From the NCBI GenBank assembly GCA_002699185.1, contig PABG01000056.1, positions 1 to 33,481 on the forward strand: a DNA stretch of 33,481 nucleotides. Direction: 5' to 3'. This stretch comes from Gammaproteobacteria bacterium. Its GTDB lineage: Bacteria; Pseudomonadota; Gammaproteobacteria; Thiohalobacterales; Thiohalobacteraceae. Both the position numbers and the translations under genes were made by a program. The notes below the pieces were generated by a model. It was given only the letters and a program-made list of their open reading frames with translations, made no database searches and had not been told where the DNA came from. This document shows, piece after piece, positions 17,508-26,253 of the stretch (positions within the stretch are counted from its first letter, which is position 1; the number at the start of each line of letters is the position of its first letter).

Positions 17508-18710
17508 TCAGGCCGGCTGCGGCAGACTGTAGCAGCGCAGGCGCCGGGCGAACTGCTGCAGGGCCTGGATACCGGTGGCCTCGGCCTGGGCGCACCAGTC
17601 CTGCAGCGCGAGCAGCATCTGCTCATGACTGGTCGGACGCTGGGCCCACAGCGCGGTCAGCCGGCGCTTGAACTCGTACACCACCTGCAGCCGCTGGCGC
17701 TCACTGAGCGCCCGCTGCAGCAGATTCTCGCTGCGCGCATCCAGCAGGGTCTCGTTGCGCACCAGCGCCTTGCGCGCGCGCCGCAGCAGGCGGCGGCAGG
17801 AACGGTCGGCGCTGCGCCACTCCTCGCGCAGCACCGGCAGGATGACCTGGCGGGCGTAGTCCGACATCACGTACAGGCGGTTGCGCACCACGGCGCGCAC
17901 GGTGTCGACGTCCAGCGCCTGCTTGGCCGGATCGAGGCGGGGCATGGGGGCGGTCTTGTTGACCGTGGCCAGGCCCAGGATCTCCAGCAGCCGGATATAG
18001 AACCAGCCGATGTCGAATTCCCAGCGCCGCGAGGACAGCTTGGCCGAGCCGGGGAAGGCGTGGTGGTTGTTGTGCAGTTCCTCACCGCCGATGATCAGGC
18101 CCAGCGGCACGATATTGGTCGACAGATCGGCACTCTCGAAGTTGCGATACCCCCACCAGTGGCCGAGGCCGTTGATCACGCCCGCCGCCCAGATGGGAAT
18201 CCACAGCATCTGCACCGCCCACACGGTCAGGCCGATGACCCCGAACAGCGCCAGGTCGATCAGCAGCATCAGACTGACGCCGAGCATGGGAAAACGCCGG
18301 TACAGGTGCCGCTCCAGGGCGTCATCGGGCGTACCCTGGCTGAACCGGGCCAGGGTCTCGGGGTTTTCGGCCTCGGCCCGGTACAGTTCGGCGCCCCGCC
18401 ACAGGACCGTGCCGATGCCGCGGGTGTTGGGGCTGTGAGGATCGTCCTCGGTCTCGCACCTGGCGTGGTGCTTGCGGTGGATGGCAACCCACTCGGCGGT
18501 GACCATGCCGGTGGTCAGCCACAACCAGAAACGGAAGAAGTGGCTCACCACCGGATGCAGGTCCAGGGCCCGATGGGCCTGGTGGCGATGCAGGAAGACA
18601 GTGACGCTGACAATGGTAATATGGGTCAGACCGAGGACGGCCAGCACGAGGCCCCACCAGGGCAGATCAGCAAGCCCCTGAGAAAGCAGGGAAAGCATAG
18701 GGTCGAACAT
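17508..18710 (-). CDS. Acyl-CoA/acyl-lipid delta-9-type fatty acid desaturase
   Basis: A 400-aa membrane di-iron desaturase that introduces a double bond into acyl chains for membrane fluidity. The three histidine boxes are HRHQAH (41-46), HRKHH (78-82) and HNNHH (213-217). Four hydrophobic helices fall at about 20-40, 55-72, 143-165 and 166-185. The protein matches the Pseudomonas DesA/DesB-type family in length, including a charged helical tail of about 100 residues (300-400) past the catalytic part. The exact position and substrate are not determinable. The ATG at 18710 lacks a clear ribosome-binding site; a second ATG lies four codons in. It shares a terminator with rpmG and is divergent from the EAL-HDOD gene. 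Confidence 0.92.
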   Translation of the reverse strand: MFDPMLSLLSQGLADLPWWGLVLAVLGLTHITIVSVTVFLHRHQAHRALDLHPVVSHFFRFWLWLTTGMVTAEWVAIHRKHHARCETEDDPHSPNTRGIGTVLWRGAELYRAEAENPETLARFSQGTPDDALERHLYRRFPMLGVSLMLLIDLALFGVIGLTVWAVQMLWIPIWAAGVINGLGHWWGYRNFESADLSTNIVPLGLIIGGEELHNNHHAFPGSAKLSSRRWEFDIGWFYIRLLEILGLATVNKTAPMPRLDPAKQALDVDTVRAVVRNRLYVMSDYARQVILPVLREEWRSADRSCRRLLRRARKALVRNETLLDARSENLLQRALSERQRLQVVYEFKRRLTALWAQRPTSHEQMLLALQDWCAQAEATGIQALQQFARRLRCYSLPQPA

Positions 18711-18877
18711 GGAATTAATGGCTCTTTCAGACGTTACAGAAGGGTAGACTCTACTCTAGCACGACTGTCAGGGCCCTGCCGAAACAAATTCACCCGCCGG
18801 CAGCCCCCCACACCCGGTGACCGTGGGCGGACCGACCCGGACAGAGGCACCCGGCGTGCCGCCCCAGGACAGCGCAC

Positions 18878-20092
18878 ATGCAGGACATCTACATCGGCCG
18901 CCAGCCGATCTACGACCGCAACCTCAATGTCTATGCCTATGAACTGCTGTTTCGCAGCGGGCTGGAAAATGCGGCCATGTTCTCCGACGGCGACCGGGCG
19001 ACCTCTCATGTCATCAACAATGCCTTCCTGGAGTTCGGCCTGGAGAAACTGGTCGGCCGCCACCGCGCCTTCATCAACCTGACCCGCACCTTCCTCACCG
19101 GGGAATGGCAGCTGCCCTTCCCCAAGGACCGCATCGTGCTGGAAGTGCTGGAAGACATCGAACCGGACGCGGCCGTGATCGGCGCGGTACGCGAACTGCG
19201 CCGCTCGGGACACACCCTGGCCCTGGACGATTTCATCTACCACGACAAGCTGCGCCCCCTGATCGAACATGCCGACATCATCAAGATCGATCTGATGGCC
19301 GTCCCGGACGGGGAGCTGGTTGCCCACCTCGACCAGTTGCGCGGCTATCCCGTGCACCTGCTGGCCGAAAAGATCGAGACGCTGGAACAGTTCGAGCAAT
19401 GCCGCGACCTGGGCTTCGACTATTTCCAGGGCTACTTTCTCTCACGCCCCCAGGTGATCTCCGGCCAGGCCGTGCCCGCCAGCGGCCTGGCCACGGTCCG
19501 GCTGCTGGCTCAGCTGCAGGACCCCCAGGTCACGCCCGAGGAACTGGAGGCGCTGATCAGCCAGGACCTGGGCCTGAGCTACAAGCTGCTGCGCTACATC
19601 AACTCCGCCTTCTTCGCCCTGCCCCGGAAGGTGGACTCCATCCGTCAGGCGGTGGTCTACCTGGGCAACCGGACCATCAAGACCTGGGCCACTTTGCTGG
19701 TGTTCTGCGGCGTGGAAGACCGACCCACCGACCTGATGACCATCGCCATGCTGCGGGCCCGGATGTGCCAGCTGCTGGCGGAAAAGACCGGCGAAGCCGA
19801 ACCGGAGATCTATTTCACCGCCGGCCTGTTCTCGGCCCTGGAAGCGCTGCTGGGAATGCCGCTGGACCAGATCCTCGAGGCCCTGCCGCTGTCGGACACC
19901 CTCAAGGCCGCCCTGCTGCATCATCAGGGCGCCATTGGCGAGGCCCTCAGCTGCGTACTGGCCTACGAGCGCACCCAGTGGGACAGCGCGCAGTTCCGTG
20001 GCCTGGCGCCGGCCGGGATCACCGAAGCCTATGTGGAAGCGGCCCGCTGGGCCGACGCGACCACCGAACTGCTGCTGGGGACCACGAACTGA
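18878..20092 (+). CDS. EAL-HDOD domain signalling protein (YuxH type)
   Basis: A 404-aa cytosolic protein with an N-terminal EAL-like domain (1-200) and a C-terminal HDOD domain (about 205-400). In the EAL part, YELLFR (21-26) stands for EALLR, and N68, E89, D117-D118, K136, E164 and Q184 sit where the metal and c-di-GMP residues lie. The DDFGTG loop reads DDFIYH, so loop 6, needed for activity, is altered. YuxH/CdgJ-like proteins are usually non-catalytic and affect motility or biofilm; the effect here is unknown. ATG start with a weak AGGACAG upstream. Divergent from the desaturase gene. Confidence 0.88.
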   Translation: MQDIYIGRQPIYDRNLNVYAYELLFRSGLENAAMFSDGDRATSHVINNAFLEFGLEKLVGRHRAFINLTRTFLTGEWQLPFPKDRIVLEVLEDIEPDAAVIGAVRELRRSGHTLALDDFIYHDKLRPLIEHADIIKIDLMAVPDGELVAHLDQLRGYPVHLLAEKIETLEQFEQCRDLGFDYFQGYFLSRPQVISGQAVPASGLATVRLLAQLQDPQVTPEELEALISQDLGLSYKLLRYINSAFFALPRKVDSIRQAVVYLGNRTIKTWATLLVFCGVEDRPTDLMTIAMLRARMCQLLAEKTGEAEPEIYFTAGLFSALEALLGMPLDQILEALPLSDTLKAALLHHQGAIGEALSCVLAYERTQWDSAQFRGLAPAGITEAYVEAARWADATTELLLGTTN

Positions 20093-20125
20093 GGTGGCCG
20101 TAACACGCGGGGCGCAGGGCCGGCA

Positions 20126-20214
20126 CGTAGGATGGGTGAAGCGCAGCGCAACCCATCATTCCACCCGGGCCAGGCGATGGGTTACGGCGCACAGGCGCCT
20201 CCACCCATCCTACG
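20126..20214. repeat. Palindromic repeat with GATGGGT/ACCCATC hairpins
   Basis: Perfect 13-base outer arms CGTAGGATGGGTG (20126-20138) and CACCCATCCTACG (20202-20214). Inner AACCCATC (20150-20157) and GATGGGTT (20176-20183) let each half form its own hairpin. Contains the GCGCAGCGCAACCC core seen in REP-like repeats of many proteobacteria. The right arm carries the TAG stop codon of the minus-strand hydantoinase gene. It lies between two convergent genes and may also end transcription. Confidence 0.82.
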
Positions 20215-22180
20215 CGCTGGCTGAAGAAACCAGCAGCAGGTTGCCCCAGCGATCCACCTCGCAACGCCAGCCCGGCGCCAGCCAGGTGGTGGCCACGGTC
20301 TCGGTGATCAGGGCCGGCCCTGCCAGACACTGGCCGGCGCCGAGCCGGTCGCGGGCATAGACCGCCACCTCCGTCTCCAGGCCCGGCATCGCCACCCGGG
20401 CTTCGGGCGCGGCCTCACCCGGCGCACGTTCGGGCAGCACCAGATCCGGGGCCGGCCCGGCGACCTCCAGCCGCAGATTGACCAGTGCGACCGGCCGCTC
20501 CAGGCGGTGGCCATAGCGGGCCTCGTGTGCGGCATGGAAGGCCGCTGCGGTTGCGGCAACCCCCTCCCAGGGCAGCGTCAGCACAAAGGACTGACCCTCA
20601 TAGCACAGATCCAGCGAGGCACGCCGCTGCAGCCGTCCGGCATCCAGGCCCTCGGCCGCCAATTCCGCGCCTCCCTGGACGGCCATCGCCTCGAATGCCG
20701 CCTCGAGCTCGGCGGCTGTGCAATCCTCCAGCCGGGCCGGCCAGGCCCGCGACAGCTGCCGCGCCGGCGCCGCGCCCAGCATGCCCAGCGCCGACAGCAC
20801 CCCGGCCTGCACCGGCACCAGCGCCCGCGCCACGCCCAGCGTCTCGGCCAGGGCGCAGACATGCAGGGCGCCGGCCCCGCCGAAGGAAGTCAGCACATGG
20901 TCGCGCGGGTCCAGGCCGCGCTGCACCGAGATCACCCGCAGCGCGCGGGCCATGTGCTCGTTGGCGATCCGGACGATGCCTGCGGCCGCCGCCTCCACTG
21001 TCAGGCCGAGCGGTTCGGCCACCCGCTGCACGGCCATGCGGGCGGCCTGCGCGTCCAGCCGCATGCCGCCGTCGAGGAAGGCTTCGGGCCGCAGCCGGCC
21101 CAGCACCAGGTTGGCATCGGTGACCGTGGGTTCGCGCCCGCCGCGGCCGTAGCAGGCCGGGCCCGGGGCGGCCCCGGCCGACTCCGGCCCCACCAGGAGC
21201 ATCCCGCCGGCATCGACCCGGGCAATGGAGCCGCCGCCGGCGCCGATGGTGTGCATGTCCACCATGGGCACGGCCACCGGGTAGCGGCCGATGCGGCCCT
21301 CGGTGGTCAGGCGCGGCTCACCGTCGATCAGGGCCACGTCGGTGGAGGTCCCGCCCATGTCGAAACTCAGCAGCCGCTCGCAGCCGGCGAGCCGGCCGAC
21401 GAAACCCGCGCCCCTCAGGCCGCCGGCCGGCCCCGACAGCAGCAGGTGCACGCCGTGACGGGCGGCCTGGTCGGCATCCACCAGCCCGCCGGCGCTCTGC
21501 ATCACCGCCACCGGCGCCGGGGCTACACCGGTCTTCAGCCGCTGCAGGTAGCCCTCGACCAGCGGCCCGACATGGGCGTTGAGGAAGGTCGCCATGCCGC
21601 GTTCATACTCGCGGATCTCGGGCAGGACCTCGCTGGAACAGCTCACGAACAGGTCATCGGGCAGGGCGGCGGCGATGCGCCGCTCGTCCTCGCCGTCGAG
21701 GAAGGCGAACAGCAGGTTGATGGCCACGGCACGCGGCTGCAGCTGTTCCACTGCGGCCCTGAGTTCAGCCAGATCGGATTCGGTGAGCGGCTCGATCACC
21801 CGCCCCTGCGCATCGCGCCGGCCGCCGGTCTCCAGGCAGTGTTCCGGGGGCAGCGGCGGCGGCACCGGCTCGGGCTGCAGGTTGTAGAGCTCGGCCCGCG
21901 CCTGGCGGCCGATGGCGAGCACATCGCCCAGGCCGCGGTTGGTGATATAGACCGTCTTCACCCCCTTGCCTTCCAGCACGGCGTTGGTGGCGACGGTCGA
22001 GCCATGCACCAGACTCAGCCCCGAAGCGCCGGTCAGACCGAGTTCCGCCAGGCCCTGCAGGATGGCGCGCTCGGGCGCGTCGGGCGTCGACAGCACCTTG
22101 TGGACCCGCACGCCCTGTCCGTCCAGGACGACGAAGTCGGTGAAGGTGCCGCCGGTATCGATGCCGATGCGTATTGACAT
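20210..22180 (-). CDS. Hydantoinase/oxoprolinase A-type subunit (HyuA-like)
   Basis: A 656-aa ATP-dependent amidohydrolase subunit of the HyuA/5-oxoprolinase family. The N-terminal nucleotide-binding domain starts RIGIDTGGTFTDFVVL (4-19). The middle domain has LLSFDMGGTSTDVALI and VDMHTIGAGGGSIARVD. The C-terminus carries the RYGHRLERPVALVNLR segment of the family tail. Members cleave hydantoins, N-methylhydantoin, 5-oxoproline or (with a gamma subunit) carboxylate acetone. The usual HyuB partner is absent on both sides, so the substrate cannot be assigned. ATG start with no clear ribosome-binding site; divergent from the ABC operon with 54 bases between. Its stop codon lies in a repeat. Confidence 0.88.
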   Translation of the reverse strand: MSIRIGIDTGGTFTDFVVLDGQGVRVHKVLSTPDAPERAILQGLAELGLTGASGLSLVHGSTVATNAVLEGKGVKTVYITNRGLGDVLAIGRQARAELYNLQPEPVPPPLPPEHCLETGGRRDAQGRVIEPLTESDLAELRAAVEQLQPRAVAINLLFAFLDGEDERRIAAALPDDLFVSCSSEVLPEIREYERGMATFLNAHVGPLVEGYLQRLKTGVAPAPVAVMQSAGGLVDADQAARHGVHLLLSGPAGGLRGAGFVGRLAGCERLLSFDMGGTSTDVALIDGEPRLTTEGRIGRYPVAVPMVDMHTIGAGGGSIARVDAGGMLLVGPESAGAAPGPACYGRGGREPTVTDANLVLGRLRPEAFLDGGMRLDAQAARMAVQRVAEPLGLTVEAAAAGIVRIANEHMARALRVISVQRGLDPRDHVLTSFGGAGALHVCALAETLGVARALVPVQAGVLSALGMLGAAPARQLSRAWPARLEDCTAAELEAAFEAMAVQGGAELAAEGLDAGRLQRRASLDLCYEGQSFVLTLPWEGVAATAAAFHAAHEARYGHRLERPVALVNLRLEVAGPAPDLVLPERAPGEAAPEARVAMPGLETEVAVYARDRLGAGQCLAGPALITETVATTWLAPGWRCEVDRWGNLLLVSSASA

Positions 22181-22234
22181 GCGTATACTTGTCGCGTAAC
22201 TAATGGCGCCGCAAGGAACCGGATACTAAAGGAA

Positions 22235-23176
22235 ATGGACCGCGAAATCCTCATCCATGCCGAGCATCTGCAGCGTGACTACGGCCCCATCCGCGCCGTG
22301 CACGACGTCAGCTTCGAGCTGGCCAAGGGCGACGTGCTGGGTTTTCTCGGCCCCAACGGCGCCGGCAAATCCACCACCATGCAGATGCTGACCGGCACCC
22401 TCGCGCCCAGCGCCGGCACCATCCGGGTCCGGGGCGTGGATCTGCTGGACCATCCCAGGCGCGCCAAACGCGAGCTCGGCTACCTGCCCGAGCAGCCGCC
22501 GCTGTACCGGGAACTGACGGTCGACGAGTACCTGCGCTACTGCGCCCGCCTGCGCGGCGTGCCCGGGCGCGAGGTCACGGCCGCGGTGGACCGGGCCCGC
22601 GCCCGCTGCGGACTGAACGAGGTGCGCCGGCGCCTGATCGCCAATCTGTCCAAGGGCTATCAGCAGCGCGTGGGCATCGCCCAGGCCATCCTGCACAACC
22701 CGGCGGTGGTGATCCTGGACGAGCCCACCGTGGGCCTGGACCCCATCCAGATCCGCGAGATCCGCGGCCTGATCCGTGAACTGGGCGAAGCGCACGGCAT
22801 CATCCTCTCCACCCATATCCTGCCCGAGGTGCAGGGCACCTGTAACCGGGTGCAGATCATCCACCGCGGCCGGCTGGTGTTCAGCGACAGCATGCAGGGG
22901 CTGGAATCGCATCTGCAGGCGCAGGCCTGCATCGTCGCCTTCCGCCGCCCGCCCGAACCCGCGGCACTGGAACGACTGCCCGGGGTGGAAGCGGTCAGCG
23001 ACCTCGGTGAAGGCCGGTATCGCCTGCGCTATGGCGGCGACAATCCGGCCGAGGCACTGGCCGAGGCGGCGGTGAACGGGGGCTGGGGCCTGCGGGAACT
23101 GATCCCCGAGCGTCGCACCCTGGAGCAGATCTTCGTCGAGCTGACCAGCCGCGACGCCGCCGAGGAGGCCGCCTGA
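22235..23176 (+). CDS. ABC transporter ATP-binding protein (GldA-like)
   Basis: A 313-aa ATPase, first gene of a four-gene operon. Walker A GPNGAGKS (39-46), Q-loop LPEQPPLY, signature LSKGYQQR (about 139-146), Walker B VVILDEPTVGLDP (about 157-169) and the H-loop STHILPEV are intact. A C-terminal extension of about 90 residues follows, as in the ABC-2 drug/gliding type. With the permease and GldG-like protein downstream it resembles the GldAFG system of Bacteroidetes, but no gliding is implied in this lineage. The ATG at 22235 has AAAGGA at 22228-22233. Its TGA overlaps the permease ATG. Confidence 0.92.
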   Translation: MDREILIHAEHLQRDYGPIRAVHDVSFELAKGDVLGFLGPNGAGKSTTMQMLTGTLAPSAGTIRVRGVDLLDHPRRAKRELGYLPEQPPLYRELTVDEYLRYCARLRGVPGREVTAAVDRARARCGLNEVRRRLIANLSKGYQQRVGIAQAILHNPAVVILDEPTVGLDPIQIREIRGLIRELGEAHGIILSTHILPEVQGTCNRVQIIHRGRLVFSDSMQGLESHLQAQACIVAFRRPPEPAALERLPGVEAVSDLGEGRYRLRYGGDNPAEALAEAAVNGGWGLRELIPERRTLEQIFVELTSRDAAEEAA

Positions 23177-23928
23177 TGATCCACATCATCGCGGCACGCG
23201 AACTCAAGACCCTGTTTCTCTCGCCGCTGGCCTGGTCGATCCTGGGCGTGGTGCAGCTGCTGCTGGCCTACCTGTTCCTGTCCCAGATCGACCTGTTCAT
23301 GACCTACGCACCGCAACTGGCCGGCCGGCCCAACGCCCCCGGCGTGACCGACATCGTGATCACGCCGCTGCTGGGCAACACCGGCGTGATCCTGCTGCTG
23401 ATCGCCCCGCTGATCACCATGCGCGCGCTCAGTGAGGAAAGCCGCAGCCGCACCCTCAACCTGCTCATGTCCTCGCCGGTATCCATGACCGAGATTGTGC
23501 TGGGCAAGTATCTCGGGCTGCTGGGCTTCTTCCTCATCCTGCTGGCCATGATCGGCCTGATGCCGCTGTCGCTGATGACCGGCACCGAACTCGATGCCGG
23601 CAAGCTCGCCAGCGGCCTGCTCGGCCTGGCCCTGCTGCTGGCGGCCTTCACCGCCGCCGGCCTGTTCATGTCCAGCCTGACCGACCAGCCCACCGTGGCC
23701 GCGGTGAGCAGTTTCGGCCTGCTGCTGCTGCTGTGGATCATCGACTGGGCCGGCAATTCCGGCGCCGAAGTCAGCGAGCTGTTCCGCTATCTGTCGCTGG
23801 TGCGCCATTACGAGTCGCTGCTCAAGGGGCTGTTCGACTCCAGCGATGTCGTCTACTACCTGCTGTTCATCCTCACCTTCCTGGCGCTGACCGTGCAGCG
23901 TCTGGATGCCCGGCGGATGCCGCACTAG
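23176..23928 (+). CDS. ABC-2 type permease (GldF-like)
   Basis: A 250-aa integral membrane permease with six hydrophobic helices. MIHIIAARELKTLFLSPLAW at the start is the usual ABC-2 opening, and ALSEESRSRTLNLLMSSPVS is the cytoplasmic coupling segment that contacts the ATPase. It should form the channel with the ATPase just upstream (overlap TGATG). The substrate is unknown. The frame is open with no internal gaps and has the usual family length. Confidence 0.92.
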   Translation: MIHIIAARELKTLFLSPLAWSILGVVQLLLAYLFLSQIDLFMTYAPQLAGRPNAPGVTDIVITPLLGNTGVILLLIAPLITMRALSEESRSRTLNLLMSSPVSMTEIVLGKYLGLLGFFLILLAMIGLMPLSLMTGTELDAGKLASGLLGLALLLAAFTAAGLFMSSLTDQPTVAAVSSFGLLLLLWIIDWAGNSGAEVSELFRYLSLVRHYESLLKGLFDSSDVVYYLLFILTFLALTVQRLDARRMPH

Positions 23929-23945
23929 GAACGGATTGCGGATCT

Positions 23946-25319
23946 ATGGACGTCACGCAGAAAACCAAACGCAACCTGCGCCTGCAGCGCTACCTGTTCA
24001 CGCTGCTGCTGCTGGCCGCGGTCGGGCTGCTGGGCTGGCTCAGCACCCAGTACCGCATCCAGGCCGACTGGACCTACGGGGCGCGCAACAGCCTGTCGGC
24101 CGACAGTGAACGCCTGCTCGCGGAACTCGAGGGACCGCTCACTATCAGCGCCTTTGTCCGCGATCAGGGTCCGCTGCGCGATCAGGTACGCGAACTTGTC
24201 GGCCGCTACCAGCGGGTCAACCCGGACATCCAGGTCGAGTTCGTCAACCCCGATCGCGCCCCCGAACGGGTGCGCGAACTGGGGGTGAGCATGGAGGGCG
24301 AGCTGCGCATCGCCTACCAGGGCCGCAGCGAACGGGTGCAGGAACACACCGAGCAGGCCATCAGCAATGCCATCCTGCGGGTGGCGCGTCAGGGCGAGCG
24401 CTGGATCGGCTTCCTCACCGGCCACGGCGAGCGCGACCCGCAGGGCCAGGCCAATCATGACCTGGGGCGCTTCGGGGCCGAACTGGAACGCAAGGGGCTC
24501 AAGGTCCAGACCCTCAATCTGGCCGAATCCCGCGCCGTGCCCGACAACCTCAGCGTGCTGGTCATCGCCAGCCCGCAACTCGACCTGCTGCCGGGCGAAG
24601 TGAAACTGGTACGCGAGTACCTGGAGGCCGGCGGCAACCTGCTGTGGCTGGCCGACCCCGGCGAGACCGGCGGCATGGCCAGCGTGGCCGAGTACCTCGG
24701 CGTGGAGTTCCTGCCCGGCGTGATCGTCGATGCCAGCACCCAGCTGTTCGGCATCGAGAGCCCGGACGTGGTGCTGGTTACCGCGTATACCCCGCATCCC
24801 GTGACCCGTGAGCTGCGCGCCATGACCCTGTTCCCGCACGCCCAGGCACTGCAACTCAACGCTACCGGCGACTGGGAGGTCGAACCCCTGCTCTCCAGCA
24901 TGGAAAACACCTGGACCGAACTCGGTACGCTGGAAGGCCGCATCGGCTTCGATGAAGGCAGCGACGAGCGCGCCGGCCCGCTGGATCTGGCTTATGCCTT
25001 CACCCGCAGCCCGGCCCCCGACAGCGAGGCCGGCGAGGGCCGCACAACGGGCCAGCGGGTCGTGGTCATCGGCGACGGCGACTTCCTGTCCAACAGCTTT
25101 CTCGGCAATGTCGCCAACCTGGACCTGGGCCTGAACCTGATCGACTGGCTCAGCCACGACGACAGCTTCATCGCCATCCGCCCGCGCGCGGCTCCGGACC
25201 AGAGCCTGGAACTGGGCCGCACCGCCCAGGCCGTGATCGGCTTCGGCTTCCTGTTCGTGCTGCCCGCACTGCTGGTACTCGCCGGCCTCATCGTCTGGCT
25301 GCGCCGACGCAAACGCTGA
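23946..25319 (+). CDS. GldG-like ABC-auxiliary protein
   Basis: A 457-aa protein with an N-terminal transmembrane helix (about 18-35), a large extracytoplasmic region and a C-terminal helix (about 430-450) before a basic RRRKR tail. The outer region matches the GldG/ABC_transp_aux pattern: GARNSLSADSERLLAELEGP near the start, VEFVNPDRAPER, FLTGHGERDP, the substrate-binding-like core VLVIASPQLDLLPGEV and late VVVIGDGDFLSN. In this family the protein docks with the permease; its ligand is unknown. The ATG at 23946 follows the permease stop by 17 bases. TGA and ATG overlap with the next gene at 25319. Confidence 0.88.
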   Translation: MDVTQKTKRNLRLQRYLFTLLLLAAVGLLGWLSTQYRIQADWTYGARNSLSADSERLLAELEGPLTISAFVRDQGPLRDQVRELVGRYQRVNPDIQVEFVNPDRAPERVRELGVSMEGELRIAYQGRSERVQEHTEQAISNAILRVARQGERWIGFLTGHGERDPQGQANHDLGRFGAELERKGLKVQTLNLAESRAVPDNLSVLVIASPQLDLLPGEVKLVREYLEAGGNLLWLADPGETGGMASVAEYLGVEFLPGVIVDASTQLFGIESPDVVLVTAYTPHPVTRELRAMTLFPHAQALQLNATGDWEVEPLLSSMENTWTELGTLEGRIGFDEGSDERAGPLDLAYAFTRSPAPDSEAGEGRTTGQRVVVIGDGDFLSNSFLGNVANLDLGLNLIDWLSHDDSFIAIRPRAAPDQSLELGRTAQAVIGFGFLFVLPALLVLAGLIVWLRRRKR

Positions 25320-26182
25320 TGCCCGGCCCCCGATCGCTCATCAATGTCGTATTGCTGCTGCTGGTCGGCGCGCTGGCCGCGCTGGTCTACCTGCGCCCCG
25401 GCACGCAGACAGCGGACAGCACGCCCCTGACCCGGCTCGACCCGGCGCAGGTCCGGTCCATCCGGATCGACAACGACCGCGGCCGGATCGAACTGGTGCG
25501 CCATGATGGCGGCTGGCAGCTGCGGGAGCCGGACCTGCGCGCCGATGCATTCCAGGCGAAGATCCTGCTCGATCTGCTCAAACACCCCTCGCAGCGCCGT
25601 TACCCGCTGGCGGAAATCAATCCCGCCGACATCGGCCTGGATCCGCCGCGGCTGGTGCTGCATTACGACGATGCCGAACTGCGCCTGGGCGGGACCGAGC
25701 CGCTGCAGGAACTGCGTTATGTGCAGTACGGCGATACGGTCCATCTGATCGAGGACCGGGTGCTGAACCTGCTCGGCGCCGAGGCCAGCGACCTGGCCAG
25801 CCGCCGACTGGTGCCGGAGGGCGCCGAACTGCAACGGCTGACGCTGCCGGAATTCACGCTGACACGCACCGACACCGGCGGCTGGACCATCAGCCCCGAA
25901 CGCCCGGATATCTCGGCCGACCGGCTGCAGCGGCTGGTCGACGGCTGGCGCACCGCGCAGGCGTTATGGGTGCGCGAGGACGGGGGCGGACAGATGCAGG
26001 GCGAAGTCGAACTCAGGCTCGCAGACGGCGACCGGATCCGTTACGGCATCCGCCGCAGCGAGTCGGACTTCGTGCTGGTGAGAGAGGAGCCGGGACTGGA
26101 ATATCACCTGGGGACGCAGCAGGGCGGGCGGTTGCTGGAGCTGGGTGACATGGAAGCTGAGGCTGGTACCCCCGAGCCGTAG
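25319..26182 (+). CDS. DUF4340 domain protein
   Basis: A 287-aa membrane-anchored protein with one N-terminal helix (about 8-25) and a periplasmic DUF4340 region. This region repeats a beta-rich unit of about 100 residues: IDNDRGRIELVRHDGGWQL, then LRLGGTEPLQELRYVQYGD and FTLTRTDTGGWTISPE. The family is known almost only from its link to GldG-like proteins. Start overlaps the previous TGA (TGATG), so it is translationally coupled. It ends a four-gene operon with a repeat, not a terminator, after it. Confidence 0.88.
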   Translation: MPGPRSLINVVLLLLVGALAALVYLRPGTQTADSTPLTRLDPAQVRSIRIDNDRGRIELVRHDGGWQLREPDLRADAFQAKILLDLLKHPSQRRYPLAEINPADIGLDPPRLVLHYDDAELRLGGTEPLQELRYVQYGDTVHLIEDRVLNLLGAEASDLASRRLVPEGAELQRLTLPEFTLTRTDTGGWTISPERPDISADRLQRLVDGWRTAQALWVREDGGGQMQGEVELRLADGDRIRYGIRRSESDFVLVREEPGLEYHLGTQQGGRLLELGDMEAEAGTPEP

Positions 26183-26253
26183 GCTGGCCTGAACAACGCA
26201 AAGCCCGGCATAGCTTGCCGTCACATATTCTGCAGCGGAAAGCTTCACAACAC

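Noticed and set aside
17484-19082. Open frame of 532 codons on the plus strand opposite the desaturase gene
   Set aside because: Antisense shadow that also overlaps the terminator and the EAL-HDOD start; no recognisable domain.
20507-22177. Open frame of 556 codons on the plus strand opposite the hydantoinase gene
   Set aside because: Antisense shadow of a clear HyuA-type gene with no motifs of its own.
22174-22202. TTGACA (22174-22179) as -35 of the ABC operon promoter
   Set aside because: No acceptable -10 at 16-18 bases; the best AT-rich hexamer (ACTAAT) needs a 19-base spacer. TATACT at 22184-22189 lacks a matching -35.
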